From Devosia sp. ZB163 (GTDB lineage Bacteria; Pseudomonadota; Alphaproteobacteria; Rhizobiales; Devosiaceae): a stretch of 64,000 nucleotides of DNA. The stretch lies in contig NZ_JAQRMY010000004.1 of NCBI RefSeq assembly GCF_028613635.1, positions 62,001 through 126,000 on the forward strand. Direction: 5' to 3'. Below, piece by piece: positions 49,216 through 57,296 of the stretch. The notes under the pieces were generated by a model, which saw only the letters and a program-made list of their open reading frames with translations, searched no databases and was not told the origin of the DNA. Position 1 is the stretch's first letter. Every line of letters starts with the position of its first letter. The translations under genes and the position numbers were made by a program.

Positions 49216-49291
49216 GGGCCCATAGCTCAATGGTTAGAGCCGACCGCTCATAACGGTCTGGTTCCAGGTTCGAGTCCTGGTGGGCCCACCA
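49216..49291 (+). tRNA. tRNA with CAT anticodon, probably tRNA-Ile2
   Basis: A complete 76-nt cloverleaf: acceptor GGGCCCA / TGGGCCC, D-arm GCTC / GAGC, anticodon stem GACCG / CGGTC with loop CTCATAA, T-arm CCAGG-TTCGAGT-CCTGG and an encoded CCA. The anticodon CAT would read as Met, but G1-C72 pairing and the absence of the GGG/CCC anticodon stem exclude the initiator. The D-loop and variable loop (TGGTT) resemble E. coli tRNA-Ile2, whose C34 is changed to lysidine by TilS. Elongator tRNA-Met remains possible. Confidence 0.93.
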
Positions 49292-49474
49292 TTCCCTTCC
49301 AGATAGCTACCTGTGTCTGGGCGGCCCAGGAATGGGTAACATTCACCGAGGATTGGGCGCTCCAGAACCTGTCTGTCACAGGCGCGCCTTCGAGGCTGCG
49401 AGCGCCGCTGCCGTCACTCGCGGGGAGCTGCTGCAGCCCGGCGGGTTCTGTCGTTACCGCCCGCACTGCGCTGG

Positions 49475-50596
49475 TCAGGGTGTGATCGCGACCTTCATGA
49501 CTCCATCGCGCTGATTGGCGAATAGCTCGTACGCCGAGACGATGTCGTCCAGCCGGAACCGGTGGGTGACGAGGGGCCGGAGGTCGGCGCGGGAGGAGGC
49601 AATAACCTCCATGAGGCGCCGCATGCGCTCCTTGCCCCCGGGGCAGAGCGTCGTGACGATCGTTTTGTCCGCGAGGCCCGCACCGAATGCATCCAGCGGA
49701 ATCTTGAGGTCCCCGGAGTAGACGCCAAGCGAAGACAGGGTGCCGCCGGGGCGCAGCACGCGCAGCGCCCCCTCGAACGTGGCCTGCTTGCCGAGCGCCT
49801 CGATGGCGACATCCACCCCCCGGCCATCGGTGAGCCGCATGATCTCTTCGGCCGGATTGACCTTGGTAAAGTCGACCACCTCGGCCGCGCCCATCTTCAG
49901 CGCCATGGCCTGCCGCTCCGGCACGCTTTCGACAACGATGATGCGCGTCGCTCCCATCAGCTTCGCGCCAACAGTGGCACAAAGGCCAATGGGACCCTGA
50001 GCGAACACGGCGACACTGTCACCGATCCGAATCTTGCCCCGTTCGGCGCCGGAGAAGCCTGTCGACATGATGTCGGGACACATGAGTACCTGCTCGTCCG
50101 TCAGCTTGTCGGGAACGGGCGCCAGGTTGGTCATTGCATCCGGCACCAGCAGGTACTCGGCTTGGGCGCCGTCGATCGTGTTGCCGAAGCGCCAGCCACC
50201 GAGCGCCTTGAAGCCGTGCACGGTTCCGGCACCGTCCTGCGAGTAACAGCCGCAAAGGCAGGCTGCGCTGTGCCCGGACGGCGTAATCGCTCCCGCGATC
50301 ACGCGCTGCCCCTCGCGGTAGCCTTGGACCGCTGACCCGAGTTTTTCGATCACACCCACCGGCTCGTGGCCGATTGTGAGGCCCCTTGCGACCGGGTACT
50401 CGCCCTTAAGGATGTGGACGTCAGTGCCACAGATGGTCGTCAGGGTGATGCGGATCAGGGCATCGAGCGGCCCGACATCGGGGATGGGCTTGTCCTCAAG
50501 TTCGATCCGGCCGGGCTCGACAAAAACCGCAGCCTTCATCTTCTTGGAGGGGCGACCGCGACGGGCCGCGTTTGGCTTGGTCAAGGTGGAGATCAT
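49475..50596 (-). CDS. Zinc-dependent alcohol dehydrogenase with basic N-terminal extension
   Basis: A 373-residue medium-chain dehydrogenase. The core begins at residue 20 (MKAAVFVEPG). Catalytic zinc ligands are in TTICGTDVHIL and GHEPVGVIEKLG; the cofactor fold has VFAQGPIGLCATVGAKLMGA; PDIMSTGFSGAE is typical of the short secondary-alcohol dehydrogenase group. The first 19 residues include RRGRPSKK, an AT-hook-like run, and AGGGAG upstream of 50596 supports translating it. The structural-zinc lobe is replaced by a short CLCGCYSQDGAG loop. A partial FNR-like motif, TTGAGATGGATCGA, lies at 50651-50664. Confidence 0.9.
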   Translation of the reverse strand: MISTLTKPNAARRGRPSKKMKAAVFVEPGRIELEDKPIPDVGPLDALIRITLTTICGTDVHILKGEYPVARGLTIGHEPVGVIEKLGSAVQGYREGQRVIAGAITPSGHSAACLCGCYSQDGAGTVHGFKALGGWRFGNTIDGAQAEYLLVPDAMTNLAPVPDKLTDEQVLMCPDIMSTGFSGAERGKIRIGDSVAVFAQGPIGLCATVGAKLMGATRIIVVESVPERQAMALKMGAAEVVDFTKVNPAEEIMRLTDGRGVDVAIEALGKQATFEGALRVLRPGGTLSSLGVYSGDLKIPLDAFGAGLADKTIVTTLCPGGKERMRRLMEVIASSRADLRPLVTHRFRLDDIVSAYELFANQRDGVMKVAITP

Positions 50597-51120
50597 CTCG
50601 TGCTCCCTTGTCTGGTGCAGCCAACGTGCGCCTGCGATCGGTCACTGTAGTTGAGATGGATCGATCGCCGGTTTGAAGGCCCGTAGGCCATATCTGCTTC
50701 TGGCTCGAAGCAGTCTGCCGCAGTAGTCAGCAATATCCCATCCTCCCGCGCGAAGGCATGGACTGGGTCGGATGCAGGCATCACCAACAGCAGGATATTA
50801 TGTGGCACTAATAAGTCTGGCCGCCCTCAGACGGGAATGACACACGTGGTTCTCCCTGCCGCTCCGCAGCCCGCGAGGATGGCGGACCTCTTTGGACCAC
50901 AAGTAGTTGCATCGCAGCGACCCCTTCACGCGGTGAAGGGTGCCCTAGGTTCGACGGGCTCCAGAATCTGAGTTTGTCCTTTCGGGTGGATGAAGTTGTC
51001 GGCGCCAATGCCGCTCTCCTCCAGGAACGGCGCGTCCCTCAACTTCTCGCGCGGGCCGAGCATCCTCTGACATCGGACTTACGCTGCGCTCGCCTTTCCC
51101 TATTGGATCAATGATCTGGA
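50597..51120. other. 524-nt region with little coding content
   Basis: The gap between the alcohol dehydrogenase and the DUF2177 gene. It holds a partial FNR-like motif (50651-50664), a hairpin CCCTTCAC-GCG-GTGAAGGG (50922-50940), two TGATCC words on the minus strand (51105-51110 and 51118-51123, the second reaching into the DUF2177 stop region) and one possible 45-residue gene. The rest shows no recognisable gene and may be debris in the accessory region. Confidence 0.5.
50926..51063 (-). CDS. Possible 45-residue protein
   Basis: An ATG-to-TGA frame (MLGPREKLRDAPFLEESG ... EPRAPFTA) 57 nt downstream of the DUF2177 stop, ending inside an 8-bp hairpin. The composition is protein-like and polar with one proline-rich tail. 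AGAGG abuts the ATG, which is too close to be a good ribosome site. Not recognised. Confidence 0.3.
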   Translation of the reverse strand: MLGPREKLRDAPFLEESGIGADNFIHPKGQTQILEPVEPRAPFTA

Positions 51121-51525
51121 TCAGCGCAGGAAGAATTGCGTGATGAAGAAGCCTGAAACCGCCGCCACACCGGTAAGGGCGGTGCCCCAGGCGAGGTCGA
51201 TCAGGGTCACCGACCAGGGCCAGTCGCGCAGGGTAGAGAGATTGGTGAGGTCGTAGGTTCCATAGGCGACAAAGCCCAGGACCAGCCCGGCCACCAGCGC
51301 CTTGCTCCATCCGCCGTCGGCCAGTGCCGGTGCAACAGCGAAGTAGACGATGCCCCCGACATAGAAGAGGTAGAATAGCCCGGCGATGAGCAGGTTCGGC
51401 TGGTCCAGCAGCAGCTTGCCAAGCTGCGGGCGATAGATGCCCGTCGACAGTTTCGTCAGCCACACGAAATCCACCGCAAAGAACACGAAGGCGGTCGATG
51501 CGTAGGCGACCAGATGGTTGACCAT
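51121..51525 (-). CDS. DUF2177 membrane protein
   Basis: A 134-residue membrane protein with four hydrophobic helices: AYASTAFVFFAVDFVWLTKLS, LIAGLFYLFYVGGIVYFAVAPAL, LVAGLVLGFVAYGTYDLTNLSTLRDWP and a C-terminal VTLIDLAWGTALTGVAAVSGF. This is the DUF2177 pattern, function unknown, often found beside RpoE/ChrR genes. It lies 17 nt after chrR, so it belongs to the sigma operon. Confidence 0.9.
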   Translation of the reverse strand: MVNHLVAYASTAFVFFAVDFVWLTKLSTGIYRPQLGKLLLDQPNLLIAGLFYLFYVGGIVYFAVAPALADGGWSKALVAGLVLGFVAYGTYDLTNLSTLRDWPWSVTLIDLAWGTALTGVAAVSGFFITQFFLR

Positions 51526-51542
51526 GGATCGTGTTGCCTTTG

Positions 51543-52202
51543 CTAGATCTTGAGGATGGGCTGGATCAGCCGCACGATCCAGCTGCTAAAGCGCAGCGGC
51601 GCGTCGGTCACCGCCAGACAGATGCAGTCGGCTTCCGGCGTGGCCGTCGGGGTATGCAGGACGGAGCCGTCTGCATCCTCGATGTCGCCGGGGCCGAACA
51701 GTTGCTCGCCATCGCGGAAGCTGCCGGACAGCACCAAGGTCACTTCCCGCCCGCCATGGCTGTGTTCCGGCACGGGCTTGCCGGCGGGGATGCGCAGCAA
51801 CCTGACCTGGGTCGTCGGATCGGATGTGGGCAGCATCATTTGCGCAGCTCCGCGCCCCAGGGCGCGCCAATGAATGGTGTCGATGTCGCCGCCGACATAG
51901 GCGCGCAGGGGCATTGGCAGGACGAGCTTTCCCGGTGCCGTGGCCCTGGCAGGCAGGGCCTTCGCCAGTTGGACGTCGGCGTCGAGACGAGCCCGCATTG
52001 CACTCCAGGCGTCATTGGCCAGAGGCTCAGGGTCGATTGTGTCGAGCATGGCGCCGCCGAGCATATCGGCCTGCGCCGACTGGGCGCGGCATTGGGGGCA
52101 AAATGCGAGATGGGAGGCGACGGCAATGGTCCAGCCTTCCGACAGATTGCCGGCCGCATAAGCGAGCAACAGGTCTTCGCTAAGGTGGTGCTGCGGCATC
52201 AT
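51543..52202 (-). CDS. chrR: ChrR-type zinc anti-sigma factor
   Basis: A 219-residue anti-sigma factor. The N-terminal zinc anti-sigma domain has HxxxCxxC (His31, Cys35, Cys38 in SHLAFCPQC). The C-terminal cupin has RIPAGKPVPEHSHGGREVTLVLSGSFRDG. In Rhodobacter sphaeroides, ChrR holds RpoE inactive until singlet oxygen triggers its loss, the cupin domain being needed for that response. The ATG overlaps the sigma stop as ATGA, so the two are made in step. Confidence 0.92.
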   Translation of the reverse strand: MMPQHHLSEDLLLAYAAGNLSEGWTIAVASHLAFCPQCRAQSAQADMLGGAMLDTIDPEPLANDAWSAMRARLDADVQLAKALPARATAPGKLVLPMPLRAYVGGDIDTIHWRALGRGAAQMMLPTSDPTTQVRLLRIPAGKPVPEHSHGGREVTLVLSGSFRDGEQLFGPGDIEDADGSVLHTPTATPEADCICLAVTDAPLRFSSWIVRLIQPILKI

Positions 52203-52771
52203 GGTTGCTTGCTCCCACCTTCGAGAACCGCCCGGAGCTTGGCAAAACCCAGCCGCATGCGCGATTTGACAGTACCCAGCGGCAAGGCGAGACGGGTGGC
52301 AATCTCGCTCTGGGACTGTTCCTGGTAGAAAGACAGTTCGAGAACCTGCAGCTGCTCCGACGGCAGGGTCGCCATTGCCTCCCGCATCAGCCTGACATTC
52401 TGGCTGATGTCTAGCGCCTGATCGGCAGCCATTGGCGTCTCCGGCACAAGCGCGGGATCGTCGGGATCGATCTCGGCCCGGCGGTCGCGCCGAAGGGCGT
52501 CGATACGCTGATTTCGGGCGATGGTGAAAATCCAGCTGGCGGCGACACCACGGGTAGCGTCGAAAAGACTGGCCTTGCGCCAGACCGACATCATCGTCTC
52601 CTGCGTCAGCTCTTCGGCACGATTGCGGTCGACCTTGGCCATGTAGGCCTTGATGCGCGGGCCGAAATGACGAAACAGAGCTTCAAACGCCTCTACGTCC
52701 CGTGAGCGACCGACCTGCAGCAAGAGCAGCGTCATCTGGTGCTCGACATCGTCGCTATCCTCACCAGGCAT
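52199..52771 (-). CDS. rpoE: ECF sigma factor RpoE (singlet-oxygen response type)
   Basis: A 190-residue ECF sigma factor: region 2 (AFEALFRHFGPRIKAYMAKV, AEELTQETMMSVWRKASLFD, ASWIFTIARNQRIDALRR) and region 4 (ALPSEQLQVLELSFYQEQSQSEIATRLALPLGTVKSRMRLGFAKLR). The start at 52771 (MPGEDSDDVE) gives the normal length; the open frame runs 51 codons further upstream without conservation. Paired with the overlapping chrR gene. It probably controls its own promoter at 52896-52923. Confidence 0.92.
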   Translation of the reverse strand: MPGEDSDDVEHQMTLLLLQVGRSRDVEAFEALFRHFGPRIKAYMAKVDRNRAEELTQETMMSVWRKASLFDATRGVAASWIFTIARNQRIDALRRDRRAEIDPDDPALVPETPMAADQALDISQNVRLMREAMATLPSEQLQVLELSFYQEQSQSEIATRLALPLGTVKSRMRLGFAKLRAVLEGGSKQP

Positions 52772-52895
52772 GGCTCTCGTTCGTTGTCCTCGACGGCGCA
52801 CACGCACCGCACCACTCAATCCCGCAACAAGTAGTGCAGTGGGAGTCCCGGTCAAACCGAAATTGGATGCAAGCGAACTCTGTCTCATGGCGGAG

Positions 52896-52923
52896 GGTAC
52901 GGCGGCCCCGGCTATCTGGATCA
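52896..52923 (-). promoter_or_regulatory. Candidate RpoE-dependent promoter of rpoE-chrR
   Basis: Minus strand: TGATCC (52923-52918), an 18-nt spacer, then TA at 52899-52898. This equals the TGATC-N18-TA pattern I recall for Rhodobacter sphaeroides RpoE promoters. The distance to the rpoE start is about 125 nt, suggesting a fairly long leader. Confidence 0.55.
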
Positions 52924-52948
52924 CGCGCCAGTTTATTTTTCCGGCCTG

Positions 52949-52978
52949 TCATCCACCCGACACCGTTGGTCGTACTGA
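52949..52978 (+). promoter_or_regulatory. Candidate RpoE-dependent promoter of the FAD oxidoreductase operon
   Basis: Plus strand: TCATCC (52949-52954, one change from TGATCC), an 18-nt spacer, then TACTGA from 52973. It is back-to-back with the rpoE promoter (25 nt between the two -35 words) and about 30 nt before the GTG start. Confidence 0.45.
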
Positions 52979-53003
52979 TCGCACCACGCACGAGGATACG
53001 ATT

Positions 53004-54341
53004 GTGAAGCGCGCTCAGTCCCATTCGCCGACACGCAGGATCGCTGTCATCGGGTCCGGCATTGCCGGGCTCTCGGCCGCCTGGATGCTGAGTGGCGCCA
53101 ATGAGGTGGTAATATATGAGGCCGAAAACCGGCTAGGGGGCCATGCCAACACGGTCGATGTAGCCACCGGATCAACGTCGACCGCCGTCGATACCGGTTT
53201 CATCGTCTATAACGAGGGCAATTACCCCAACCTGGTCGCGCTGTTCGATCATCTTGGTGTTGCGACCCAGGCGTCGGAAATGTCCTTCTCCGCGTCGCTG
53301 GATGGCGGCCGGCTCGAATATTCCAGCTCGGCCATCATGGCCCAGCCAAGCAACATCCTGCGCGCCCGGTTCTGGCGCATGCTGCGTGACCTGACGCGCT
53401 TCTATCGTGACGCGCCGGGACTGCTGTATCGCACCGAGCTACAGGAAATGACGCTCGGCGAATTTCTCGATGATGGCGGCTATGCGCAGTCGTTTATCGA
53501 CGACCACCTGCTGCCCATCGGCGCGGCGATCTGGTCGGCATCGTCTAGCCAGATGCGTGACTACCCGCTGTTTGCATTCATCCGCTTCTTTGAGAGCCAC
53601 GGCTTGCTCAAGCTGGCTGGGCGACCGACCTGGCGGACGGTCACCGGGGGCAGTCGCAGCTATGTGGATCGCCTCGCAGCGCTGACGCCGGCCAGCCTCC
53701 GGCTCGGATGCGCGGCGAAGGCCGTGGCGCGGGGCGTCGATGGCGTGGTGGTGACGGACGCCCATGGCCACACCGACCGTTTCGATGAGATCGTCATAGC
53801 CACCCATGCGGATCAGGCGCTCACATTGCTGGCCGATCCCGATGCGGTGGAGACGGAATTGCTGGGGGCGTTTCGCTACACTCCAAACCTGGCCGTATTG
53901 CACACGGACCGGAGCCTGATGCCGCGCCGCCGACGGGCCTGGTCGAGTTGGAACTACGTGGCAGGGGCAACCGGTCCGGAGGACGCGCTGTGCGTGACCT
54001 ATTGGATGAACCGCCTGCAAAATCTAGATCGGCGGCATCCGCTATTCGTTACGCTCAATCCGAACCAGGCGATTGCGTCAGATCAGGTGCTGCGGAGCTT
54101 CAACTACAACCACCCGTTGTTCGACAAGGCGGCGCTCAAGGCCCAGCAGCAGCTGTGGCGGCTCAATGCCAACCGCAATACCTGGTTCTGCGGCAGCTAT
54201 TTTGGCTATGGATTCCATGAGGACGCCCTGCAGTCGGGCCTTGCCGTAGCCGAGGCATTGAGCGGGGTGGCGCGGCCGTGGACGGTCGCTCCGCAAGCCG
54301 AACGTATCGCGCGCCGGCCAGCGATAGAACCGGTGCCCTGA
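53004..54341 (+). CDS. FAD-dependent amine-oxidase-type oxidoreductase
   Basis: A 445-residue flavoprotein. The dinucleotide site is IAVIGSGIAGLSAAWML (about 12-28) with YEAENRLGGHANTVDV next to it, and the C-terminal FAD segment is WFCGSYFGYGFHEDALQSGLAVAEAL. These proteins lie beside RpoE/ChrR and DUF1365 genes in many Proteobacteria; in R. sphaeroides nearby genes take part in the singlet-oxygen lipid response. The substrate is unknown, a lipid being plausible. GTG 53004 is preferred, with GAGG upstream. Its stop overlaps the next start as TGATG. Confidence 0.88.
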   Translation: MKRAQSHSPTRRIAVIGSGIAGLSAAWMLSGANEVVIYEAENRLGGHANTVDVATGSTSTAVDTGFIVYNEGNYPNLVALFDHLGVATQASEMSFSASLDGGRLEYSSSAIMAQPSNILRARFWRMLRDLTRFYRDAPGLLYRTELQEMTLGEFLDDGGYAQSFIDDHLLPIGAAIWSASSSQMRDYPLFAFIRFFESHGLLKLAGRPTWRTVTGGSRSYVDRLAALTPASLRLGCAAKAVARGVDGVVVTDAHGHTDRFDEIVIATHADQALTLLADPDAVETELLGAFRYTPNLAVLHTDRSLMPRRRRAWSSWNYVAGATGPEDALCVTYWMNRLQNLDRRHPLFVTLNPNQAIASDQVLRSFNYNHPLFDKAALKAQQQLWRLNANRNTWFCGSYFGYGFHEDALQSGLAVAEALSGVARPWTVAPQAERIARRPAIEPVP

Positions 54342-55156
54342 TGGCCAGATCAGGGCTCTATCGCGGGCATGTCGTCCATACCCGACTGCGTCCGCGCCGG
54401 CACAGTCTGCGTTACAGGGTGTTTTCGCTGCTGCTCGACCTCGATGAAGCGCCCGCATTGAGCCAGCGCAGCTCGCTCTTTGGGTTCAACCGTTGGGCGC
54501 CGCTCAGTGTGTGGGAAAAGGACCTCGGGGACGGCCGGAAGAGCGGCCTGCGCGACTGGGTCGAGGATGTGCTGGTTCAGGCGGGACTAGACATGCCCCA
54601 TCCTCGCATCGAAATCCTCAGCTACCCGCGGCTGTTTGGTTTCGTCTTCAATCCGCTGACCGTCTACTATTGTAGCGATGCCGGGGGCGCAGTCCGGGCG
54701 CTGATCTACGAAGTGTCCAACACATTCGGGGAACGCTGGATTTACGTGCTGCGCACCAGCGAAGAGGCTGGCCCATACCGGCACAGTTGCGCCAAGCAGT
54801 TCTATGTCTCGCCCTTCATACCGATGGATTGCCGCTACAATTTCCATGTGTTGGCACCGGGCGACCACGTTATGCTGCGCATCGATGAGACTGACAGCGA
54901 GGGCCTTCTGTTGCGCGCCGTTTTCGGCGGCGAGCGGCGCGAATTCACCGACCGGGAACTGGCGGGCGCCCTGTTCCGCTATCCGCTGATGACGCTCAAG
55001 GTAGTCGGTGCCATCCATTGGGAGGCCTTGCGCCTGCTGCTCAAACGGGTGCCGGTGTTCCGCCATCGTCCTGCAGCGAATGGTATGACCATCGGCGGCC
55101 TTTCGGGCCATACTGTCGACGTCAACCCTGCGCTAGAGGCAGCAGAGACGCGGTGA
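54341..55156 (+). CDS. DUF1365 family protein
   Basis: A 271-residue protein of the DUF1365 family: GLYRGHVVHTRLRPRRHSLRYRVFSLLLDL at the start, then PRIEILSYPRLFGFVFNPLTVYYC, VSNTFGERWIYVL and KQFYVSPFIPMDCRYNFHV. The function is not known, but the gene nearly always pairs with the FAD protein before it, and the two here overlap by 1 nt. Confidence 0.92.
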   Translation: MARSGLYRGHVVHTRLRPRRHSLRYRVFSLLLDLDEAPALSQRSSLFGFNRWAPLSVWEKDLGDGRKSGLRDWVEDVLVQAGLDMPHPRIEILSYPRLFGFVFNPLTVYYCSDAGGAVRALIYEVSNTFGERWIYVLRTSEEAGPYRHSCAKQFYVSPFIPMDCRYNFHVLAPGDHVMLRIDETDSEGLLLRAVFGGERREFTDRELAGALFRYPLMTLKVVGAIHWEALRLLLKRVPVFRHRPAANGMTIGGLSGHTVDVNPALEAAETR

Positions 55157-55169
55157 ATTCCGTGGCCGG

Positions 55170-55913
55170 TTAGCGGACCATCCTGCGCGTAATTGTGAGC
55201 CGGAGACGATGGGGCAGCAGCGCCAGCAATTTCATCGCCACGGCCATTTGCCAGGGGAAGATGATCTCGAACCGGGGCCGCTCCAGACCTCGCATAATCG
55301 CGTCGACCGCCGCATCCGTCGTTATCAAAAACGGCATGGGAAAGTCGTTCTTGCGGGTCAATGGCGTGTCGACGAAGCCCGGATTGATGATGGAGATGCG
55401 CACATTGTGCCGCTCAAGATCGGGCTCCAGCGCTTCGGCCATGACGTTGAGAGCGGCCTTGCTGGCTCCGTAGGCCGATGCGCCTGGCAGTCCAACAAAA
55501 CCGGCGACCGACGCCATGACCGCAATGTGGCCGTCGCGACGGCCGATCATGGCAGGCATTATTGCGTTCAGGCAATTGACGGTGCCCATCACGTTCACAT
55601 CCAACGTGCGGGCGAAAGCGTCGCGATCAAAACCTTGGGCCATAATCGGCTCATAAATACCCGCGCCCAGCACCACTAGATCGATGTCGCCCATCTCTTT
55701 TGTTATCTGCGCGACGGTCGCGGCCACGGCGGCGTTGTCGGTAACATCGAGAACAAAAGGGTAGATGACGCCGGGCACGGCAAGACTATCAAGATCGGCC
55801 TGGGTGCGCGCCGAAACCGCCACCCGCCACCCCGTCTGGCCCAAACGCTCGGCCAAGGCGCGCCCAATCCCGGAGCCCGCACCGGTCACCCAAGCCAGTC
55901 GTCTCGCCGCCAT
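55170..55913 (-). CDS. Short-chain dehydrogenase/reductase
   Basis: A 247-residue SDR. The cofactor motif is TGAGSGIGRALAERLG; the catalytic residues are in VMASVAGFVGLPGASAYGASKAAL (Ser, Tyr, Lys). A basic C-terminal hydrophobic tail (AMKLLALLPHRLRLTITRRMVR) suits membrane association. SDR genes of this type accompany RpoE/ChrR and DUF1365 clusters. It is convergent with DUF1365, and a TGATCC word lies about 50 nt before its start. Confidence 0.9.
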   Translation of the reverse strand: MAARRLAWVTGAGSGIGRALAERLGQTGWRVAVSARTQADLDSLAVPGVIYPFVLDVTDNAAVAATVAQITKEMGDIDLVVLGAGIYEPIMAQGFDRDAFARTLDVNVMGTVNCLNAIMPAMIGRRDGHIAVMASVAGFVGLPGASAYGASKAALNVMAEALEPDLERHNVRISIINPGFVDTPLTRKNDFPMPFLITTDAAVDAIMRGLERPRFEIIFPWQMAVAMKLLALLPHRLRLTITRRMVR

Positions 55914-55939
55914 GTAGAAAACTCCTTGTTCCTTCAGAC

Positions 55940-55967
55940 AAAACGCTGGGATGCCACGGTTGGATCA
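55940..55967 (-). promoter_or_regulatory. Weak candidate RpoE promoter of the SDR gene
   Basis: Minus strand: TGATCC (55967-55962), an 18-nt spacer, then TTTTGT rather than TA. The -35 word is exact and well placed 49 nt before the SDR start, but the -10 does not match. Confidence 0.3.
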
Positions 55968-56207
55968 GTGGCCGCAGGCCGGGGAAGGGCGGCGGTGACC
56001 TCCTGTGCCAGAACCTGCCGGGCCAAGGCGCACCTGGCCGAGAAGCACCATGCGTCCCTCATCAATGGTTGGTTCTACGGCACCAAACAACGCCGACGCG
56101 ACCAGCCGCTGGCTGCGGATCGGAACCGCAATGAGGCATGGACGACTTGATCGGTGGTGATGATCGGGGGAGGTGATGAGCGGGCGTGGTTGGCCGCTCT
56201 GGCGCAA
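55965..56207 (-). pseudogene. Possible degraded GAF-type domain fragment
   Basis: The 455-nt gap between the SDR gene and the stress-protein gene (55914-56368) contains this minus-strand frame. Its middle (CLIAVPIRSQRLVASALFGAVEPTIDEGRMVLLGQV) resembles the last strands and helix of a GAF sensor domain. It has no ribosome site and no intact domain, so it is best read as debris. The rest of the gap holds the FNR box and nothing else recognised. Confidence 0.2.
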
Positions 56208-56273
56208 AGCGGACCTTCAACGCGAACGATTTAGTGGCCTAGACCATTAGGATGGTGAAGCTGCCCCTGCTGT

Positions 56274-56287
56274 TTGATCCAAATCAA
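56274..56287. promoter_or_regulatory. FNR/FixK box
   Basis: TTGATCCAAATCAA, a perfect match to TTGAT-N4-ATCAA, 82 nt before the universal stress protein ATG. In Alphaproteobacteria this site is bound by FnrL/FixK-type activators in low oxygen. No such regulator gene is in the window. Confidence 0.7.
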
Positions 56288-56368
56288 CCTCAGCGTGCAG
56301 CTTTGCTGCCAGTCTCAGAGCGCCTCCAGGGCAGGGTCCGCGACGGGCCGATAGTGTGGAGATCCGAC

Positions 56369-57208
56369 ATGACGCACACCCGCCTTGCCTACATGCCCCT
56401 AGTAACCTACCCCGACACGGTTGAGGACGGGGCAATCAAGTCTGCGATCAGTTACGCCGCTTCGATTGGTTGCGGACTTCACGTCACCACATTTGCGGTC
56501 GACCTCCCGAGAGTATCATCCGGACTAGGTGACTACCTGATCAACCTTCCCGGCATCGTTCAGGCCGCGGAACAGAGAAGCAGGGCCGAGTGCGTTCGTT
56601 TGCAGGGGCTCGTGCACGAGGCGTCGGCACCGCAGCTCGAAGCGACCTTCACGACAAAGAAAGTTCTCTTCGGCGAAGTATCCGACGTCGCCGCTTCGGA
56701 GGCGCGCTACTGCGACCTCACACTACTCCCTTGGTCCGCTGAGACCGGTGCGGTCCCGGACCTGGCGCAGGCTATCGTCTTCGGATCCGGGCGCCCAGCC
56801 ATCATGGTTCCCCCCGCAACCCGTCCCGCTGCCCTCGACCGTATCGCGATCGCCTGGGATGGCAGCCGAGTTGCCGCCCGGGCTCTAGGCGACGCGCTGC
56901 CCCTGCTTGGCGTGGGAGGGCACATCTGCGTTCTCACCATCGAGGACGAGAAGCCGCTAGGCGGGACAAATCTTGCCAACGCTCTCACGTCATGGCTGGA
57001 GAGGCGCGGCTACAACGCCACTCCCGTAAAGGTCGGACTGGGCGATCGAAGCGTTGCCGATGCCCTGCAGGAAGGTGCGCTCTCGACGGAAAGCCGGCTC
57101 CTTGCAATGGGAGGCTTTGGCCACTCCCGCCTGCGTGACTTTGTTCTGGGCGGCGCCACGAAGGGCGTTCTAGAGCGGTTGCGGCTTCCGGTCCTACTCT
57201 CGCATTAG
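56369..57208 (+). CDS. Universal stress protein (two-domain UspA)
   Basis: A 279-residue UspA-family protein with two tandem domains. The second carries the best family tail (VKVGLGDRSVADALQEGALSTESRLLAMGGFGHSRLRDFVLGGATKGVLERLRLPVLLSH) with the G-x2-G-x9-G nucleotide loop; the first is shorter and more divergent. ATG 56369 has GGAG upstream. The FNR box before it points to low-oxygen induction. The P-type ATPase gene begins 88 nt on and is probably co-transcribed. Confidence 0.9.
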   Translation: MTHTRLAYMPLVTYPDTVEDGAIKSAISYAASIGCGLHVTTFAVDLPRVSSGLGDYLINLPGIVQAAEQRSRAECVRLQGLVHEASAPQLEATFTTKKVLFGEVSDVAASEARYCDLTLLPWSAETGAVPDLAQAIVFGSGRPAIMVPPATRPAALDRIAIAWDGSRVAARALGDALPLLGVGGHICVLTIEDEKPLGGTNLANALTSWLERRGYNATPVKVGLGDRSVADALQEGALSTESRLLAMGGFGHSRLRDFVLGGATKGVLERLRLPVLLSH

Positions 57209-57296
57209 TTTGGAGAGTGATGGAACGCGGGGCGTACGATCAGCGGCATCGTTCGTGCCAGGGACCGCTCCTTCGCCCTCGGAGAGGATGAACGAG

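Noticed and set aside
49248-49982. Minus-strand frame ending in GPPGLEPGTRPL
   Set aside because: That tail is the well-known false translation of a tRNA gene; the real features are the tRNA and the alcohol dehydrogenase.
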